Source of the DNA: Gliomastix tumulicola
Lineage: Eukaryota > Ascomycota > Sordariomycetes > Hypocreales > Bionectriaceae
Assembly: GCA_001599755.1 (NCBI GenBank)
Contig: BCHX01000007.1
Coordinates: forward strand, 3,100,001 to 3,164,000
DNA: 64,000 nucleotides
Reading direction: 5' to 3'
Made by a program: the position numbers and the translations under genes. Below, piece after piece: positions 61,312 through 64,000 of this stretch; the first letter of the stretch is position 1; each line of letters begins with the position of its first letter. The notes under the pieces were generated by a model. That model worked only from the letters and a program-made list of their open reading frames with translations, made no database searches and had not been told where the DNA came from.

Positions 61312-61526
61312 GGGAGGATGCTTTGGATAGAGCCGCAATGCTTTTCCCAGCGCTTGATATTATTACATGTAGGTAGGTAGCTAATGTTCCAGAAGGGTCG
61401 AATAGTAAGGGGAAAAGGAGAGGTGTAGAAACACAAATATGAGAAGTAGGAAGAGTCCTTTTCACCGCCAGCAATCCAAATTGTTTGCTCCCCGTCCATC
61501 CTCGCTATCCAAGTACAGTATCCCTC

Positions 61527-63500
61527 CTACCAATTTTCCTCTTCATCAGAGTGCTCCTCACCCTCACCAGACTCGACGGCCATGTCATCAACCAGACCGT
61601 AACCGCCGTATTCGACGCCCTCTTCGTCCTCGTCGTCATCTTCTTCTTCTTCTTCTCCGTCATAGTCGTCAGCGGTCTCGTGACCGTATCCAGCCTCGAC
61701 CGAGGAAGATTCCTCGTCGTCGTGTTTACGGGCACGGGCACGCCCTGTCTTCTCCCGCGCAGGGGCGACGGGTTGTTTCCAGACAGGGACGCTTCTCTTG
61801 GTGGTCTCTTCTTCGTCCTCGCTCTCGTCCCCATCACTGCTCTCCTCTTCTGAGCTCGACTCCGAACTAGCGGCACGCTGGGGAACGGGTTTCTTTGCCG
61901 GAGGGTTGGGTTTCTCGTCTTCCTCGTCTTCTTCGTCTGATGAGATGACCTGTCGTGCTCGCTTCCGACTTGGTGCAGCGACCTCCTCCTCCTCGTCATC
62001 TGAGTCCTCGACGATGCGCCGCTTTGGTCGCCGCGTAACCGCAGGACTGCCTTCGTCCTTCTCTCCCTCAGGCTCCGACTCCGGCTCCGGCTCCGGACTT
62101 GAGAACCGCCCGGCCGCTTCCTGCACCAGCTGTGCGCTAGGATCATTGCTGTCATCATCAGAGACGTCCTCCGACTCATCGCCACTGACGATGGCTCTAG
62201 GAACGAGCTCATCCTCGGAGGACTCGACAAGCTCAGGCTGCTCTGTGTCATCGATGAAACCATCATTCTCCTCCTCCTCCTCTTCGTCCTCCGATTCAGG
62301 TTCGCCGAAGCCCTCGAGCTCTTCCCATTCTTCTGAGTCGGACACTCGCTCGTCCATGTCCGGTTGCCCCTTCATGAACCGCAGATGGACCCTCTCATAC
62401 TCACCTTCCTCCTCGAAGAAGATCATGGGCGCCAGCCCGACACCCACCTCCTCGACCGACCGCACCAAGTCCGGGTCCAGATGCGTCTTAAAATTGGTCA
62501 TTCCCTGGGCGAAGGGGTCCAGCGAGAGAATCGACCTGTCCGGCCAGCAGTATACACTGCTGTGATCCCAAGCGTGATCAGAATCCGCATCCTCCTGCCT
62601 CGTGGCAACGCGGGCAAGGCTCGCCAGCGGTGAGCCGCACCAGGACACGTCAGGCAGCTGTCGAGTTTCGATATCGTAGGTCCGACACAGATAGATGTTC
62701 TGGAGATTGGGCAGCTTGGCGAGAAACTCAGGAACACCGGTAACGGACGTCATAGCACGGCGGTTGAGGGCGAACGCGACCGAGGGGAGCTTCTCGAAGA
62801 ACCCGTCCTCCCAGAACGCAGGCGGCACCGGGCCATCGACGAACCTGAGGACGGGGACGTCGCGCTGCTTGCTGAAGAGGATCTCTCCGTAGGGCAGGTC
62901 CCCGAAGTTGGCGTTGATCCTCAGCGTGTCCGGGTACAGCCTGTGCACGAGTTCGCGGCTGTCCTGGCACACGGACGCAACCCTCCTGAGGGGCAGGGTC
63001 ACCTCGGCCAGCTCCATGCCGTCCCTGATGGCGCAACTTTTCGAGCGCTGCTGCGCCTCGACGGTGAAGCTCAGGACCCTGGACTTGACGTCCAGGTCCG
63101 GGCAGAACAACTCCCAGACGCGCCTACGGAGCTCGGGAGGCAGCTTCGGGAAGTGATGGAGGGTGCGGGTGTCATTTGCGTCGAGTTCCATCTTTCGCTG
63201 CTCTGCTCCGTATAGCCACCTCTCTTCCTCCTCGACGGTGTGGAAGTGAGTCGCCGTATCGAACACATTGTCGACAGTGTAAAAGTTACTGGGATTAATG
63301 ACGGAGGGCCCAGGGTCGGAGCCAGAGTCATCTGAGCCGGAATCAGAGTCGGAGGACCCGAGGCTGTCAGACCCAGACCTAAGAGACCCGGAGTCAAGGG
63401 ACCCAGAGCTCAGTGGTCCGGGCCCGGTGGACGAGCTCGACGAAGAGCTAGAAGAGATGGAAGCCCCAGCATCGGAGTCGGAGTCGTCGTGTGACGCCAT
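61527..63500 (-). CDS. 2EXR-domain protein with long acidic tail
   Basis: A single exon of 657 residues. Residues 1-75 are Ser/Asp/Gly low complexity. The folded part (about 75-380) starts with HHFPKLPPELRRRVWELFCPD, the hallmark of the fungal 2EXR domain (F-box-like first helix, LPxELRxxIW), and ends with the segment EEVGVGLAPMIFF. The last 270 residues are disordered and very acidic, with Ser/Glu/Asp runs interleaved with short basic patches (RRPKRRIVED, RKRARQV) that could be nuclear signals or kinase-target sites (many SDDE/SSDEE, CK2-type). The function of 2EXR proteins is unknown. The ATG at 63500 starts the Ser/Asp-rich sequence; the frame is open upstream to 63635 but looks like leader. 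It converges on the YdeI-like gene, 215 bp apart. Confidence 0.82.
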   Translation of the reverse strand: MASHDDSDSDAGASISSSSSSSSSTGPGPLSSGSLDSGSLRSGSDSLGSSDSDSGSDDSGSDPGPSVINPSNFYTVDNVFDTATHFHTVEEEERWLYGAEQRKMELDANDTRTLHHFPKLPPELRRRVWELFCPDLDVKSRVLSFTVEAQQRSKSCAIRDGMELAEVTLPLRRVASVCQDSRELVHRLYPDTLRINANFGDLPYGEILFSKQRDVPVLRFVDGPVPPAFWEDGFFEKLPSVAFALNRRAMTSVTGVPEFLAKLPNLQNIYLCRTYDIETRQLPDVSWCGSPLASLARVATRQEDADSDHAWDHSSVYCWPDRSILSLDPFAQGMTNFKTHLDPDLVRSVEEVGVGLAPMIFFEEEGEYERVHLRFMKGQPDMDERVSDSEEWEELEGFGEPESEDEEEEEENDGFIDDTEQPELVESSEDELVPRAIVSGDESEDVSDDDSNDPSAQLVQEAAGRFSSPEPEPESEPEGEKDEGSPAVTRRPKRRIVEDSDDEEEEVAAPSRKRARQVISSDEEDEEDEKPNPPAKKPVPQRAASSESSSEEESSDGDESEDEEETTKRSVPVWKQPVAPAREKTGRARARKHDDEESSSVEAGYGHETADDYDGEEEEEDDDEDEEGVEYGGYGLVDDMAVESGEGEEHSDEEENW

Positions 63501-64000
63501 CCTAGGCACAGCCACGCTCGTACAGCCGGGCAGTTCGAGCTGAGAGACGGTCTGGGAGATTTTCGGCCTGTGGCTGATGATGTTTGGCAGAACTTTGATG
63601 AAGCACGAAATTTGAACTGGATACATCACGGTCATCCCTTTCCATGCTCACGCGTAGTCACGTGAGTTTCCAATTTCGTCCTTCCCCATCCTTATCTTAT
63701 CGGCGACCCCGCACAGACTTTGCTGATCGCCGATGACCCTCCAGAATGCGACACTCAGTAGCCGCCCAGTGACAGCGGCAGTTATGCCTCCCGACAATTT
63801 TGAAACAAATATCCTGACGAGATCGCTGGCTGATTCGCTGTGCTCGGCTTGCACTCACTATATAGCCTTTGCCGGGACTGAGTGGCGCGGATCTGCATGA
63901 TCTCATGGCACAGGCAGCAGAGCAACGTGTTCTCGTATTGTAACATCGCACCAATCACTTCGAGTCCAATCAGCATGTCTCCCGCACTGTGGCGGGTGAT
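63501..64000. other. Right end, promoter of 2EXR gene
   Basis: 500 bp with the promoter of the 2EXR gene. A TATAG-like ACTATATAGCC lies near 63858. No other gene can be supported before the window ends. Confidence 0.45.

Overview
The window is nuclear DNA of a filamentous ascomycete (Pezizomycotina). The evidence is short GT-AG introns (mostly 49-98 bp, several with CTNAC-type branch points), Zn2Cys6 regulators, a 2EXR-domain protein, a 7TM-RGS receptor-like protein, a PhiA-like wall protein, GPI-anchored and secreted carbohydrate enzymes, and a eukaryotic tRNA gene with an anticodon-loop intron. The class cannot be fixed from sequence alone. I support 25 protein genes and one tRNA gene, and I reconstructed exon structures by hand wherever the reading frame breaks.

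Layout. 0-12 kb: a secreted Cys-rich peptide, an APH-like phosphotransferase with a degraded catalytic loop, a MYND protein, and a Zn2Cys6 regulator that converges on an intracellular GH32 invertase. 12-19 kb: a gene-poor stretch with repeat motifs and an AT-rich island, a berberine-bridge-type FAD oxidoreductase, and a multi-pass membrane protein of unknown function. 19-33 kb: a second APH-like protein, a PhiA-like wall protein, an Mtr-like amino-acid permease, a secreted DUF1996 protein and a cation diffusion facilitator that lacks its C-terminal domain, separated by long empty gaps. 34-44 kb: a carotenoid oxygenase, an unknown basic/acidic protein, a GH128 GPI-anchored glucanase, a GH2 exo-beta-glucosaminidase and a beta-carbonic anhydrase. 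44-50 kb: an MFS transporter, an alpha/beta hydrolase closely resembling the zearalenone lactonase ZHD101, and a condensation-like acyltransferase. 51-64 kb: a 7TM-RGS protein, a GNAT acetyltransferase, tRNA-Ala, a Zn2Cys6 regulator with a 15-nt exon inside its zinc cluster, a YdeI-like protein and a 2EXR protein.

How the genes may work together. The strongest functional groupings are (i) the regulator and invertase, convergent 62 bp apart; (ii) GH128 and GH2, both extracellular enzymes acting on wall polymers (beta-1,3-glucan and chitosan); and (iii) the transporter, lactone hydrolase and acyltransferase, which could form a small module for handling xenobiotics or a polyketide lactone. The third is an inference from adjacency and family resemblance. 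Exon boundaries were chosen by reading frame, splice consensus and family motifs and have no transcript support.
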